Shown: positions 42,343 to 52,350 of the stretch, piece by piece | Layout of the letters: each line of letters starts with the position of its first letter | Position numbering within the stretch: the first letter of the stretch is position 1 | Assembly (NCBI GenBank): GCA_052161645.1 | Contig: CP197414.1 | Length of the DNA: 64,000 bases | Strand: one strand, 5' to 3' | DNA from: Laterigemmans sp052161645 | Lineage (GTDB): Bacteria > Planctomycetota > Planctomycetia > Pirellulales > Pirellulaceae | Made by a program: the position numbers and the translations under genes | Notes under the pieces: generated by a model | What the model was told of the DNA's origin: nothing | Database searches by the model: none | Seen by the model: the letters and a program-made list of their open reading frames with translations, nothing else

Positions 42343-45300
42343 TTAGGATTGGTTATCGCGATTGTCTTTCTGAGCCCGACGTTTGGCTTCCAGCAACCGC
42401 TCTGTATAAGATTTTTCTACTTGCTCTGCCTTCAGCGAAGGTGTTTTACGCGTTGTTTGCGAGCCGCCCTGTGAAGCGGAGTCGCCGGAGTTCAAGATTT
42501 GATCGGCGTCGGCGACATCCGTGGGTTGATAACGGGCGGAAGAGCGTCGGCGCTCGATCGAATCACCGACTTTTTCCTTCTGTGCTTTCAATGACTCCAA
42601 CCGTGACTGGGTCTGCTCACCAGACGCGTTGCGACCAGATCGCCCAGCATTGACCAGCGTACCAATTCTGGACCAGTCAATAGTGATCCGCCGAACTGCC
42701 ACATCAGCCAAGAACAAACAGCCTACACATAAGATGACGAAGGGCCAAGCGTCGCGGGCGCTGCGGGCCAGCGCCAAGCCACCACGGAACGTGTCGGTGG
42801 CCAAGACTTCTTCCAGCTGATTGGCGGACAGCGGTGTAGAAATCACGCCGGCGGTACCTCCGCTCGGTTCCACTCCGGCCAAAGCCTGCAGCAACGCCTC
42901 ATTCGCTTCGCGAACCCTAAATTCTTCGCTAAACGGCACAGTGACTCCCGTTGTCAACGGTGACTCACCAGCGGTGGGGACGACGTTGAGAAAATAGCTA
43001 CCAGCTTGGTCGGCGGGAATCGAACCGACGTAACGCCCCGGTGCGGTCTGGCGAAAGGTCAGCGGAATGGGTTGCAGATCGGGGCTCAACGCCGAAGCAT
43101 TCATTTCGAGAAAATCAAGGAACTCTTCGTTCTGATCGAGCGCCGTCACGACCACTTCAATGCGGCCATTCTCGGCTTTGGTGGCCATGGTAAAATTACC
43201 GGTGTCGCCGCTGGGACGCATCAACCAGCGGACTAGCTGGGAGAAAAATTTGTCATAACCGGACCAACGCGTCCACGGTTCTGCCCAGACACTGCCGGCA
43301 TCAGTTGTCAGCACGGCAGTCCGCCCCAAACCGTAATTCCAAACCGCCAAAATCGTCGCATTGTCCGGCTCCAAGGGGAGTGGCGAGCGAACGAGCACCT
43401 GCACCAGAGGGCTATCCTTGACTTCCGTTTGCACGAATCCCTTGGTGTTGGGCAACGTAACGCCGATTCCTTCGACGATCGGGTGCGGATAGATGACCTG
43501 TGGTTCCACACCTCCCTCGGGCTCAAAATTCAAAGGCTGTGAAACCTTGCGAGCTTCGCGCTGAAAGATCTTAGGCAATGCTTGCGCATTCTGGGCCGCG
43601 TAATACTTGCCACCGGTGGTGATGGCAATCTGCCTGAGGCGTTGACTTTCGGCCGGTCCGTGAGTGGCAACAGCCACGGTGCTGATCGTAATTCCATTAT
43701 CTTTAAATGCTTGGATGGTGGCCGGTGTTGGATCGCTGGGGTCACCATCGGAAATGATAATGCAATGTTTTAGTGAGGCGTTGGTGTTATTCAAACCTTT
43801 AACCGCCATCCGCATGGCAGGATCAAACTGAGGCATATCGCCCGGGGTCATTCTGCCCACGGCAGCCAACATGGCACGCTGGTTATTGCCGACCGGCAAC
43901 ATGCCTTGCTGGCCTCCCCACAGCCAAGCATCGCCGGAAAAATTCCAGTGCAGCACACCGCAGTAGTCGAGCGGTCCCATCGCTTCGATCGCTTTGCGAG
44001 CCACCACTTTTTGCCAATAGTTGCCTTGGGCCATCTCCGAAGCGTGCATGATCATGGCCAGCGCGCCGACCGCTTGCACCTTGGAATTGCGAATACGAAA
44101 GTTCACCGGCATGGCCGCTTCCAACTCCGTGTCGGCCCAACCGCCATTGCCGAGCGCCCGCGGCCCACCGATCATCAACAGGCCACAACCAAGTTGTTGC
44201 GTGTTGCGAACGAGCATATCGAGCTGCTCGTCGGTAAAACTGCTGATCGAATCTGCCGTGTCACCACTGACGCGTTGGACACCGGCTAGGATCACCGCGT
44301 CATAAGCTTGCAATTCGGCCAACGAGGTAAATAGCTGGTTGCTCGGCTGGATAACCACTTCGATGTCTGCCTGACGAAGCCGATCGACCAACAGGTCATA
44401 CTGCCCAGGCTCGGCCATCCAATCTTCAATCAGTAGCACCCGCCCGCTGCCGCGGACATAGGTATAAGAAGTCGCCCGATTGTTCTGCTGCAAACTATCA
44501 TCATCAGCAGCGTCGGGAATAAACTCCGCCTCGTAGGTATAAGGAGCTGGTTGATCGATCGTGTGCCGCAGGGGAAAAACATTCTTGCCAGGCACCAGTT
44601 CAATCGCTTCCTCGCTGAGCAGCTGCGTATCATTGCCCAGCGACTGCGTCACGCGCAACCGCCCCCGCACCGGCGATTCACGCCCCTCGACGGCATAGTT
44701 GTTGAGCACAATGCGAGCCTCGAAGGGTTGCCCCTTGCGAATGTCGCTAGGCAAGTCAATCTTTTCAAGCAAAACTTCAGCGTCGGCCGTGAGGGGAACC
44801 GGCACCACGTCGATACCGATACCCGCGTCGGCCAAACGGGCAACCAACTGCCGCGCGCTGCCCAGATTCTCGTTGCCATCGGAGACAATTACGATCCGCC
44901 GCGAAGTGTCTGCCGGCATGGCCGCCTGGGCCAATTTCAACGCCGCTTCGAGATTGGTGGCGTCGGTGCGCCCCAAATAACTCTCCAAACGCGAGAGCGA
45001 TGGAATCTGATCATCAAAGGGTGGAATCTCGATCGTGGCCTCGCGGCCGAAGACGATGATCCCCGCTTTGTCCTCACGCCGCTCGTTTCGATGTCGGGCG
45101 ACACTTTTAATCACGTAGTCCAGCATCAACTGACGCTTGGCGGTCGGAATACTCTCGCTCTGGTCGAGCAAGTAGACGACGGAAATCCGGTCACTGGTCC
45201 AGACTAACTGGATACCGGCGAGCGCCAGCACCACGCCGATGACCACCACAGATCGGAGCAACAACGCCAAAATGCGGCGCAATGAGCCCAAGCCGGCCAA

Positions 45301-45390
45301 GGAGCGAAAACTGGTCCACCAGAGCAACGGCAGCAGCCCCAGCAGCAACAGGAACCAAGGATGCTCCCATCCTAACGCAACGGCCAACAT
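42343..45390 (-). CDS. large membrane protein with VWA domain(s) and GATase1-like region
   Basis: 1015 residues. Two membrane helices at the start (FLLLLGLLPLLWW and SVVVIGVVLALAG) precede a VWA domain with the MIDAS motif DQSES (Asp76, Ser78, Ser80) and IVIVSDGNENLG. The middle has a class I glutamine amidotransferase-like fold (GRVLLIEDWMAEPGQYDLLV, GLLMIGGPRALGNGGW) and a second VWA-like region (HCIIISDGDPSDPTPATIQ). Another membrane helix lies near residue 860, with a charged cytoplasmic tail. A BatA-like or DUF58-linked role in an envelope stress or assembly complex with MoxR is likely. Upstream genes of this class (DUF58) are absent here. Confidence 0.85.
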   Translation of the reverse strand: MLAVALGWEHPWFLLLLGLLPLLWWTSFRSLAGLGSLRRILALLLRSVVVIGVVLALAGIQLVWTSDRISVVYLLDQSESIPTAKRQLMLDYVIKSVARHRNERREDKAGIIVFGREATIEIPPFDDQIPSLSRLESYLGRTDATNLEAALKLAQAAMPADTSRRIVIVSDGNENLGSARQLVARLADAGIGIDVVPVPLTADAEVLLEKIDLPSDIRKGQPFEARIVLNNYAVEGRESPVRGRLRVTQSLGNDTQLLSEEAIELVPGKNVFPLRHTIDQPAPYTYEAEFIPDAADDDSLQQNNRATSYTYVRGSGRVLLIEDWMAEPGQYDLLVDRLRQADIEVVIQPSNQLFTSLAELQAYDAVILAGVQRVSGDTADSISSFTDEQLDMLVRNTQQLGCGLLMIGGPRALGNGGWADTELEAAMPVNFRIRNSKVQAVGALAMIMHASEMAQGNYWQKVVARKAIEAMGPLDYCGVLHWNFSGDAWLWGGQQGMLPVGNNQRAMLAAVGRMTPGDMPQFDPAMRMAVKGLNNTNASLKHCIIISDGDPSDPTPATIQAFKDNGITISTVAVATHGPAESQRLRQIAITTGGKYYAAQNAQALPKIFQREARKVSQPLNFEPEGGVEPQVIYPHPIVEGIGVTLPNTKGFVQTEVKDSPLVQVLVRSPLPLEPDNATILAVWNYGLGRTAVLTTDAGSVWAEPWTRWSGYDKFFSQLVRWLMRPSGDTGNFTMATKAENGRIEVVVTALDQNEEFLDFLEMNASALSPDLQPIPLTFRQTAPGRYVGSIPADQAGSYFLNVVPTAGESPLTTGVTVPFSEEFRVREANEALLQALAGVEPSGGTAGVISTPLSANQLEEVLATDTFRGGLALARSARDAWPFVILCVGCLFLADVAVRRITIDWSRIGTLVNAGRSGRNASGEQTQSRLESLKAQKEKVGDSIERRRSSARYQPTDVADADQILNSGDSASQGGSQTTRKTPSLKAEQVEKSYTERLLEAKRRAQKDNRDNQS

Positions 45391-45667
45391 GAAAGTCCTT
45401 GATTAAATGAGTTTACTGCTCAACTGCGAAATAGCTTGAACTGCAAAACACCCCGCCTGCGCCCCCCCCGCCCATTGTACCCAAATCCGATCCATCTGGA
45501 GAGGTAAAAAAACTGACCGCGTCGTTCCCTCCGGCCGGGCTGATGAGACCCGAGCTTTTGGAATAGGATAGTAAGCTGAGAGACCTGATTGTACCGCGGG
45601 GAATCCCCGCGTTGATTTGACAGTTTAGCCTGTTTTTGCTCCCCGCTCGACCCCGGTCCAAGACCTA

Positions 45668-46825
45668 ATGCCCACCCCGTCGCATTCGATCGATATTCCT
45701 TTTAACGTCCCACAAACGTTTCGATTTCGTAACACCCGTGATGTGCTGGGAGGCGACTCACACGTGTTGCTCGACCTGTTGGAGCCTTCCGGCGATGCGA
45801 AACCGCGGGTCATCGTCTTTGTCGACGCCTCGCTACCCCGCGCCGATCATGAATTCCTTGGCAGGCTGGAAGGAATTTTCACCACCGCCAAAGATCGCGT
45901 GACCTTGGTCGAAGAGCCGCGAGCGATCGGTGGCGGCGAACCTTGCAAGAATGACCCCGCGTTGGTCGATGGGCTGTTGAGCCATTTTCACACGCACAAT
46001 TTGGACCGCCGCAGTTACGTGGTGGTGATCGGTGGCGGCGCCGTGCTGGATGTCGTCGGGTATGCCGCGTCGATCGCACATCGCGGAATCCGCTTAATCC
46101 GCCTGCCGTCGACCACGTTGGCCCAGGCCGACTCGGGAGTCGGAGTCAAAAACGCGGTCAATTGGTTTGCCAAAAAGAACTGGAAAGGGACCTTTGCGGT
46201 GCCCTGGGGTGTCATTAACGACCATCATCTGCTCCGCACCTTGCCCCAACGAGCCTTCCTCAGCGGTTTCAGCGAAGTCGTTAAGGTTGCTCTCCTGAAA
46301 GACCCCCGCGTGTTCGCCGAACTGGAGGCACAGAGCGAGAAAATTGTCGCCCGCGACGATGCGGCCAGCGCGGAGATGATCCACCAATCGGTTTGGTTGC
46401 ATCTGCGACACATCACCAACGAGGGCGATCCCTTCGAAATGCTCGAAGCCCGACCGCTCGATTTCGGTCATTGGTCAGCCCATCGCCTGGAAGCACTCAG
46501 CGATTATCATATTCCACATGGCGAAGCGGTGGCGATCGGTGTGGCGATCGATACGCTCTACAGCCGCAACGCTTTGGGATTTCCCGCCACCGATGCGGAT
46601 CGCGTGATCCGTTGTCTGCAGAACTTGCAGCTACCCGTCGGGCACCACTTGCTCCACGACAAAGCTGCCTTGCTGGCTGGCTTGGAAGAGTTTCGCCAGC
46701 ATCTCGGCGGTCGCCTGACGCTGACGCTGTTGGCTGCCATCGGTCAGCCATTGAATCAACACAAAGTGGACATGGGGGCCATGCACGCAGCCATCGACGA
46801 AGCTTACTCAATTAGCCGCCGCTAG
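45668..46825 (+). CDS. 3-dehydroquinate synthase-like sugar phosphate cyclase (EboD-like)
   Basis: 385 residues. VVVIGGGAVLDVVGYAASIA and RLIRLPSTTLAQADSGVGVK are the NAD and substrate-binding segments of the sugar phosphate cyclase superfamily; SGFSEVVKVALLKD and HIPHGEAVAIGVAID carry the metal-binding residues. The VGVKNAVNWFAKKNWKGTF segment is closer to EboD/EEVS-like cyclases than to AroB. It could cyclise a heptulose phosphate rather than DAHP. No other ebo or shikimate gene is nearby. A complete, single gene. Confidence 0.8.
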   Translation: MPTPSHSIDIPFNVPQTFRFRNTRDVLGGDSHVLLDLLEPSGDAKPRVIVFVDASLPRADHEFLGRLEGIFTTAKDRVTLVEEPRAIGGGEPCKNDPALVDGLLSHFHTHNLDRRSYVVVIGGGAVLDVVGYAASIAHRGIRLIRLPSTTLAQADSGVGVKNAVNWFAKKNWKGTFAVPWGVINDHHLLRTLPQRAFLSGFSEVVKVALLKDPRVFAELEAQSEKIVARDDAASAEMIHQSVWLHLRHITNEGDPFEMLEARPLDFGHWSAHRLEALSDYHIPHGEAVAIGVAIDTLYSRNALGFPATDADRVIRCLQNLQLPVGHHLLHDKAALLAGLEEFRQHLGGRLTLTLLAAIGQPLNQHKVDMGAMHAAIDEAYSISRR

Positions 46826-46830
46826 CGCAC

Positions 46831-46880
46831 AAAAAAAGCCAGCCCCCACTCGCATGCTTTCAGCGAGCGGGGAGCTGGCT
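46831..46880 (-). terminator. strong rho-independent terminator for the metalloprotease gene
   Basis: On the minus strand, arms AGCCAGC and GCTGGCT (46838-46844, 46874-46880) enclose a further 10-bp stem with one mismatch and a 9-base loop, followed by seven T. It lies 18 bp after the minus-strand stop and 5 bp from the convergent cyclase gene. Confidence 0.9.
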
Positions 46881-46898
46881 CATTACGATTAGCTACGA

Positions 46899-49892
46899 CT
46901 AATTGTTTCCAGGAGCCGCGGGGGTTTCGCCCGACATCATGATGATCGTCTGACCGGCCCCGGCAGCACCGCCACCAATCGTGTAACCGGCATCCAAAGC
47001 ACGCTCGATCCGTTGCTGGGCATCAACCAAGTGTGCTCGGCTGTACGGATCCAATTTGTCTCCCGCCGATTCCAAATACGCATCCACCTTGGTTTGCAGA
47101 TCGCGGAGCGACATGGCGGCCAAGGTGCTGATCGGCTTAAGGGCTGCCGTTTGCGAATCGGTCGCCAACACCAAGTCGATCAAGCGTCCCAAATGTTCGC
47201 CTTGCAAGTTGCGACGCAAGCTGCTGATGACTGGCTTCCGTGCGCTGCTATCGTCGGGAATCTCTTCACCCAATTCCGACCAAGCCGCCGCGGTAACCGT
47301 GTCAAGCAACTCGGGCAACGTCAAAGTGTCAACATCAGCGGATAGACGCAATTCGTTGTCGTACACACGGCGCAATGTCGTGGGGTTCATCAACATCGTC
47401 AATGTGGATGCTTGCACACCCAAAATGCGATCATGAATCGGCCAAGTTGCTTCCTGACCGAACGTGGCGCTGTCATCGCTCCACTGATCAATGCTCATCT
47501 TCGCCAACAACTCAGGAGTCAACCCATAGGCTTTGTCATGAAAGGTCGTGTCGATAATAAAGGTTAAGGCGCTGCGTTGTTGTTCCGCCGGCACGACTTC
47601 GACCGGATCGCGATCGCCAGGATCGCCCTTCTTAGCCCGGTTAATAAACGCACCGCCGACCCAGCCGGCCATCATGTTGACGGCTCGTGTCTGCAGGCTG
47701 AGGGTCAATTCATACCCGCGACGCGCTTTGGCCCAACTATCGCCGTCCTTCACGAAACTCTCCAGCAGACGACCGCGATAGACCTCGATCAACTTCATTT
47801 GCTCGGTTGCGTAGTCGAGCGGATCTTTGGCAAAGTCATAACGACGAGCCAACGGATCAGGACCGCCGGTGTCTTCGTCCGTGGCATATTGCAACGCGGG
47901 TTCATTACAGCGTTTGAGAATCTCTGCCAGTTTGCCTTCCTCGGACGTGTAACCGTATTCGATCGCCCAGTAATCGTAGGGACCGATTTCGGTCATGCCA
48001 AAGTCACCTTGGATCTCGCCAGCTTCGTACCGATAGTTGATCGGGATGTAGTCCATCACGGAACTGGAGAAAGGTCCTTTTTCTTTTACTTCTTCACTGT
48101 TGATCTCATCGAGCGAATACAGCGAAGAGGCTTTAAAGTTGTGTCGCAAGCCGAGGGTGTGGCCGACTTCGTGCGCAACCAAATCGGCCAGCAAGGGACC
48201 AACGAACCACTCGGGAATCCCGTCCAACAAGTTTTCTTCTTCCTGCTTGGTTTCTGCTGACTTCTCCTCCGCAACTTCCTCTTCCTCATCGCCTTCCTCG
48301 TCAGATTCGTCAGCGGACTCGTCATCAGATTCATCTTTTGATTCCGCGCCGTCGTCTTTCTTTTTCTTCTTATCTTTCTTCTTTTTCTGCTTAGCTTCCT
48401 TGTCAGCCATCAACACGAACTCCCAGTTCATACGCGCAAGGGCCATGTCCATCTGGCGCCCCGAGGCGGCCATGCAATATCCGTTGACTTGGCTCAGTCG
48501 CCCATACAGTCCATCATAGGGATCGTCACCGATCAGGCTGGGGTCGGCTTGCATCATTTCATGAGTGAATCCGCGACTCGTCGATTGGCGGGCGAACTGT
48601 TGACGCAAGAACTGCTGTTGGTCGGCGCGAGCCAAACGCACGCGAGGATCCCAGCTGGGGTGTTTGGCCAACCAAGCCAGCGTCTCACTGCTGGATCCTT
48701 CCATGGCCAACTTGGGCATCAATTCGTTGTAGTTGAAATTAAAGTGACGAATCCAACCATCGGTGAGCACAATGTCGGCGTCGAGAATCTGGCCCGTTTC
48801 GGGATGCACACGACTGGGACCAATCGCGGTCCCGATGTCGTTGTTCAACCAACGCACAAAATTGTATCGCACATCCTCCGGATCCTTTTCCATGTGCTTG
48901 CCGTTTACCGCGTCTTGAACCTCGACGACGATCGCGTCCAAGATGCCGACCTTCTCGAAAGCTTTGTTCCAGAATTCGACACCTTCCTTAACCCAACGTC
49001 GATAACGAACCGGGGTGGTGTGTTCGATGTAGAACACGATCGGTTCTTTGGCCGGGCTTAATTTGAGCCGTGGATCACGCTTTTCCAAATGCCAACGATT
49101 GATGTAACGCACGCGAGTCTTTTCATCATCGTACTGGCCCAAATCGCTGTAAGCGGTGGTGAAATAACCAACCCGCTCGTCCGCCTTACGCGGCTTGTAG
49201 GTTCCACCGGTGGGAACTTCACTGAACGAATAGTGAATGGTTTGCAGAATGCCGCCACGGCCAACGATTTCGAAAGCCAATTCCACGTTCAGCGGGAAAG
49301 TCTTCGCCTTGGCGATCTTGGTCACACGGGGATTGGTGACTTGCACGCTGCCACCAAAGAAGCGAGTCGCATTGCCAACCAGCAAGTTGTCCGCGTCAAT
49401 CACCGGACCATTGTTGGGCCCCATCGCCAAAATCGGCATGTCCAAAATGACTTGGTCAGTGAACAACCGCTTGACCGACGCTTTGCCCTCAGCATCGCCA
49501 CTGGCGCGAATTGCCAAATTGGGCACAATCAAGGCCAATCGGTCGTCGTAGCGACGCCACTCAACCACCCAATCTCCCGATTGCAGCCCAGCAAAACGAT
49601 CGCCGCTGCTGACCGTCAACGCGACGAAATATCGCTTGCCAGCAAAATTCTTAGGCAGCTCCACCAACACTTGCGAGTCTTTTTCCCGCTTCCAGACTGA
49701 AAACAATGTTTTCTCGTTCTGGATGTCCGAACTATTAACCTGCTCATACCCCTCCGAAACCTTGTCAAAAGGAGGCAAATCGGCGCCTTTCAACTGTCCC
49801 GTTGCCGGCAGCAACCCGGTCATGACCATGGCCAGCGAAATACCCCCGAAAAGTCGGGCAGGCACTTGGCGGGCGATTCCAAAAATTCTCAT
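46899..49892 (-). CDS. exported metzincin-type zinc metalloprotease (DUF5117/DUF5118-like)
   Basis: 997 residues from ATG 49892 (the frame is open 19 codons further upstream). A signal-type N-terminus (GGISLAMVMTGLLPATGQ) is followed by a large N-terminal region with TTPVRYRRWVKEGVEFWNKA and VRYNFVRWLNNDIGTAIGPS. The zinc motif is HEVGHTLGLRHNF (first His at 574), with a Met-turn candidate SVMDYIP after it. Just before the zinc motif (~496-549) is a run of Lys then Asp/Glu-rich low complexity. Cell-surface or periplasmic protein degradation is likely. The family is wide in planctomycetes and Bacteroidota. Its substrate is unknown. Confidence 0.88.
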   Translation of the reverse strand: MRIFGIARQVPARLFGGISLAMVMTGLLPATGQLKGADLPPFDKVSEGYEQVNSSDIQNEKTLFSVWKREKDSQVLVELPKNFAGKRYFVALTVSSGDRFAGLQSGDWVVEWRRYDDRLALIVPNLAIRASGDAEGKASVKRLFTDQVILDMPILAMGPNNGPVIDADNLLVGNATRFFGGSVQVTNPRVTKIAKAKTFPLNVELAFEIVGRGGILQTIHYSFSEVPTGGTYKPRKADERVGYFTTAYSDLGQYDDEKTRVRYINRWHLEKRDPRLKLSPAKEPIVFYIEHTTPVRYRRWVKEGVEFWNKAFEKVGILDAIVVEVQDAVNGKHMEKDPEDVRYNFVRWLNNDIGTAIGPSRVHPETGQILDADIVLTDGWIRHFNFNYNELMPKLAMEGSSSETLAWLAKHPSWDPRVRLARADQQQFLRQQFARQSTSRGFTHEMMQADPSLIGDDPYDGLYGRLSQVNGYCMAASGRQMDMALARMNWEFVLMADKEAKQKKKKDKKKKKDDGAESKDESDDESADESDEEGDEEEEVAEEKSAETKQEEENLLDGIPEWFVGPLLADLVAHEVGHTLGLRHNFKASSLYSLDEINSEEVKEKGPFSSSVMDYIPINYRYEAGEIQGDFGMTEIGPYDYWAIEYGYTSEEGKLAEILKRCNEPALQYATDEDTGGPDPLARRYDFAKDPLDYATEQMKLIEVYRGRLLESFVKDGDSWAKARRGYELTLSLQTRAVNMMAGWVGGAFINRAKKGDPGDRDPVEVVPAEQQRSALTFIIDTTFHDKAYGLTPELLAKMSIDQWSDDSATFGQEATWPIHDRILGVQASTLTMLMNPTTLRRVYDNELRLSADVDTLTLPELLDTVTAAAWSELGEEIPDDSSARKPVISSLRRNLQGEHLGRLIDLVLATDSQTAALKPISTLAAMSLRDLQTKVDAYLESAGDKLDPYSRAHLVDAQQRIERALDAGYTIGGGAAGAGQTIIMMSGETPAAPGNN

Positions 49893-50343
49893 CAGCAAAG
49901 ACTCTCCGAAGAAAGGGAGCAAGGAACGTTTATTTTGTTGGGGGCACACACACTTCTTGATCTAGCAACTCTTGGTCTAGCAACTCTTGATCTCGTAGCT
50001 CTCGCTACCACACTCTTGATGCAACTCACTCGATTTAGAAGCGCTCACAGGAATATCCTAGGTTACCCAGGCCGTCTCATTTCCAAGCAATGTAGCGATT
50101 TTTCGCGGATCGGTGGCGGCCATGCTGTCACTTTGACCCCGCCAGCCTCAATTTCTCTTCCCTATCCGCCCGCATCCGCACAACTGCCCTGATTGTCAAA
50201 AAAACTGAAATTTTCGTCTGCTTTTCATGACTTACCCTCGGGAATATCACGAAGGTTAACAAATAGATCCGAAAATTCAGAAAAGTTATTACGAAATGAT
50301 TCGCAGGTTGGATCATTTTTTGGATTCGTCAAGGAAACTTCGC
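49893..50343. other. intergenic region with three 15-bp tandem units
   Basis: 451 bp without a supported gene between the divergent metalloprotease and small-protein genes. It contains three tandem 15-bp units at 49956-50000 (CTTGATCTAGCAACT and two variants). The upstream regions of both genes are here, but I see no clear promoter. Confidence 0.5.
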
Positions 50344-50556
50344 ATGAGCGCAATCAACGGCGTACCGGCAAACGTGAGCAAACTACTTGATACTGCTTAC
50401 GAAAAATCCAAAACTGACAGCCAAATTGCTTATGCAGTCGCCGGCAAGCAGATGAAAGCGAGTCAAGCAGCGGGCGATTCCGCTGTGAAACTGGTGGAAC
50501 AAGCAGCCAATATGCAGCAACAACTGTCCCAAGGCCGGCTCGACGTGCGCGTCTGA
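50344..50556 (+). CDS. small Gln/Ala-rich protein, remotely YjfB-like
   Basis: 70 residues from ATG 50344. It is helical (VSKLLDTAYEKSKTDSQIAY, then AVKLVEQAANMQQQLSQG) and ends LDVRV. Length and the C-terminal pattern recall YjfB, annotated as a putative motility protein, but the match is weak. No signal peptide. No flagellar genes are in the window. The gene is isolated, facing the convergent HTTM-like gene 29 bp away. Confidence 0.5.
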   Translation: MSAINGVPANVSKLLDTAYEKSKTDSQIAYAVAGKQMKASQAAGDSAVKLVEQAANMQQQLSQGRLDVRV

Positions 50557-50585
50557 GCTTCAGCACCCAAGAAAGAGTGCTCGGG

Positions 50586-51578
50586 CTATTTGTCCCGCTC
50601 GGGAGACAGCGAAACCAACAATGCGGCCAGTGCCACTCCGTACAGCCAGCGATCTGCCAGTGCGGCAATCAGCATGAGGTGCACGAGCAAGACCGCGATC
50701 GCCGACCGCTGCCAAACTGTGTTTCCCCGCCACCAACCCGAGGCAAACGCCGCCGCGGACGCCCATGGGATCGCCACCATTAACACGCCGGCGAGATGGT
50801 TCAGCAAGGGACTGGCGGCAAGGAAGGAGAGGTCGGCGAACCTGCCGGCACCCGCGGTCAACAAGCGGGCAAACCCCTCGCCACTGTACCACTCGCCCCG
50901 CAGTCCTTGAGCCGCCGCAATCGCCAACACCAACAGTGCGGCCTGGACTTGCAACAGCCTTTTTCCCAAACCGAAGTGCCAAGCTTTGAGCGGTTGGGAT
51001 CGGGGCTGGCCGCGTCCGCTGCCCGCAATGGTCAAACCCAACAAACCAAGCGTGAGGGGAAACTCCACCAAACCGACCACGACCCATTGGCGATTCGCCA
51101 AGCTCAACAGGCAGAGCCAACAAACCACAATTGCCCCACGACCGAGTCGCCCCAACCCCATCAGCACCGCGGAAATCATCCCCACGAGCAAAAACCCCCG
51201 CAGCAAGGCGGGTGAGTCGATGCCGTACAGTAGAGAGAACTGCCAACGAGCCACTTCCTCGGCCCCAGTGGAAGCTACCAACCGGCCTAAACGATCGGTC
51301 GGCAATAGCCCACGCGAGGAAAACCAGATGGCAATGTCAGTCCAGTACGAGGCGAAGTAAAGCAGAGCCGCCAAGCTGATCCCCAGCCGTGTCCAGAGCA
51401 GCATCCCATACGCTTGTGGCTGATACCAGAATCGCTCCCAGGCATCGCCCGAGGGGGTATCAGAAGCGACGGCAACGCCAGCGTCGCCCGCTCTCACTGC
51501 TTGTTTCTTAACTCGCTGACTCGCAGGACGCGTTTGTTTCTTGGCTTTACTGGACACGTGGCGCCACCGGAGTTGCAT
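50586..51578 (-). CDS. HTTM-like multi-pass membrane protein
   Basis: 330 residues with about seven membrane helices (LGISLAALLYFASYW, AIVVCWLCLLSLANRQ, LVEFPLTLGLLGLTIAG and others). The N-terminus is Lys/Arg-rich. The pattern WFSSRGLLPTDRLGRL and loops between helices resembles HTTM/vitamin K-dependent carboxylase-like proteins. No catalytic residue can be assigned. The start at 51578 overlaps the upstream gene's stop by 32 bp; a GTG at 51557 would reduce this to 11 bp. Co-expressed with that gene and perhaps a partner of it. Confidence 0.65.
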   Translation of the reverse strand: MQLRWRHVSSKAKKQTRPASQRVKKQAVRAGDAGVAVASDTPSGDAWERFWYQPQAYGMLLWTRLGISLAALLYFASYWTDIAIWFSSRGLLPTDRLGRLVASTGAEEVARWQFSLLYGIDSPALLRGFLLVGMISAVLMGLGRLGRGAIVVCWLCLLSLANRQWVVVGLVEFPLTLGLLGLTIAGSGRGQPRSQPLKAWHFGLGKRLLQVQAALLVLAIAAAQGLRGEWYSGEGFARLLTAGAGRFADLSFLAASPLLNHLAGVLMVAIPWASAAAFASGWWRGNTVWQRSAIAVLLVHLMLIAALADRWLYGVALAALLVSLSPERDK

Positions 51579-52215
51579 TCAGACGGGACTCGTCCAGGGT
51601 CACCAATTTCCACGACCTTTGCGCACTGGCCGATGCGTCGGGAGTGAGAATCACCGCCGCCCGCAGCCGGACCTCTGGTGACGATTCTCCCGCCGGTTGC
51701 CGCGGCATGACCACCACGCGGACTTGAAAGTGCTGACCAACCGCCGCCGCGACCGCCGGATCGGACACCAAACGATCAATCCAAGGCTTGATCAGCAACG
51801 CCGCGGTGGCCGTATCGTCGACCTCGGCCGCTTCGGAGACGGCGCGGGCTAGTCGTGACAGACGTTCTTCAGCGAACCGCCCCCATTTGGCTGTTTCAAA
51901 TAGTCGCCAAACAGGCTCGCCCCCAACCTCATCGGCGGGAACTGGGCCCCATTCCAAGCGGTGCTCCCAGTCGGACTCGGTGAAATTAAGAAAGTCGAGC
52001 GGCCGGTTGTCGACCCGCATGTGCAGTGGCGACAGGTAGGGCAGCGCGAAACGCACCAGACGACCTTGTACGGGGGAGGCAACCAGCAAGCCTGCCAGGC
52101 TCATCGCCAAGAGACCAAGATGCACAACCAACCACAAATTCATCCCCGCGCGAAGTGCCGAGCTGGGCTGCGGTACCGGTTTCGAGTCTGCGGGTTTCGA
52201 GTCGGTCGGGGGCAA
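51547..52215 (-). CDS. membrane-anchored protein of unknown function
   Basis: 222 residues from TTG 52215, or 198 from ATG 52143. A single helix (LWLVVHLGLLAMSLAGLLVA) lies near the start, and the rest is soluble with Trp-rich LNFTESDWEHRLEWGP. Probably faces the periplasm. Its end overlaps the HTTM-like gene, so the two are a coupled pair. I do not recognise the family, though paired HTTM-like and single-pass proteins are seen elsewhere in planctomycetes as I recall. Confidence 0.65.
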   Translation of the reverse strand: MPPTDSKPADSKPVPQPSSALRAGMNLWLVVHLGLLAMSLAGLLVASPVQGRLVRFALPYLSPLHMRVDNRPLDFLNFTESDWEHRLEWGPVPADEVGGEPVWRLFETAKWGRFAEERLSRLARAVSEAAEVDDTATAALLIKPWIDRLVSDPAVAAAVGQHFQVRVVVMPRQPAGESSPEVRLRAAVILTPDASASAQRSWKLVTLDESRLNATPVAPRVQ

Positions 52216-52247
52216 GGATTTTCAGCGTGTCGATCAGGATGGAAGCG

Positions 52248-52283
52248 AAAAAAACCTCGCGGAGCCAACAGGGCGGCGCGAGG
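52248..52283 (-). terminator. rho-independent terminator of the Cys-rich protein gene
   Basis: On the minus strand, arms CCTCGCG and CGCGAGG (52277-52283, 52255-52261) with a 15-base loop, followed by seven T. It lies about 70 bp beyond the stop at 52351, just before the next minus-strand gene. Confidence 0.85.
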
Positions 52284-52350
52284 CTTTAGTTTAATCCGAG
52301 TCCAGCTGGGCTGAACGAAGTGATCACTAAAAATTGTGCGTCACTGAGAA

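Noticed and set aside
47577..48260. 227-residue plus-strand frame
   Set aside because: Antisense to the metalloprotease; no family-like sequence.
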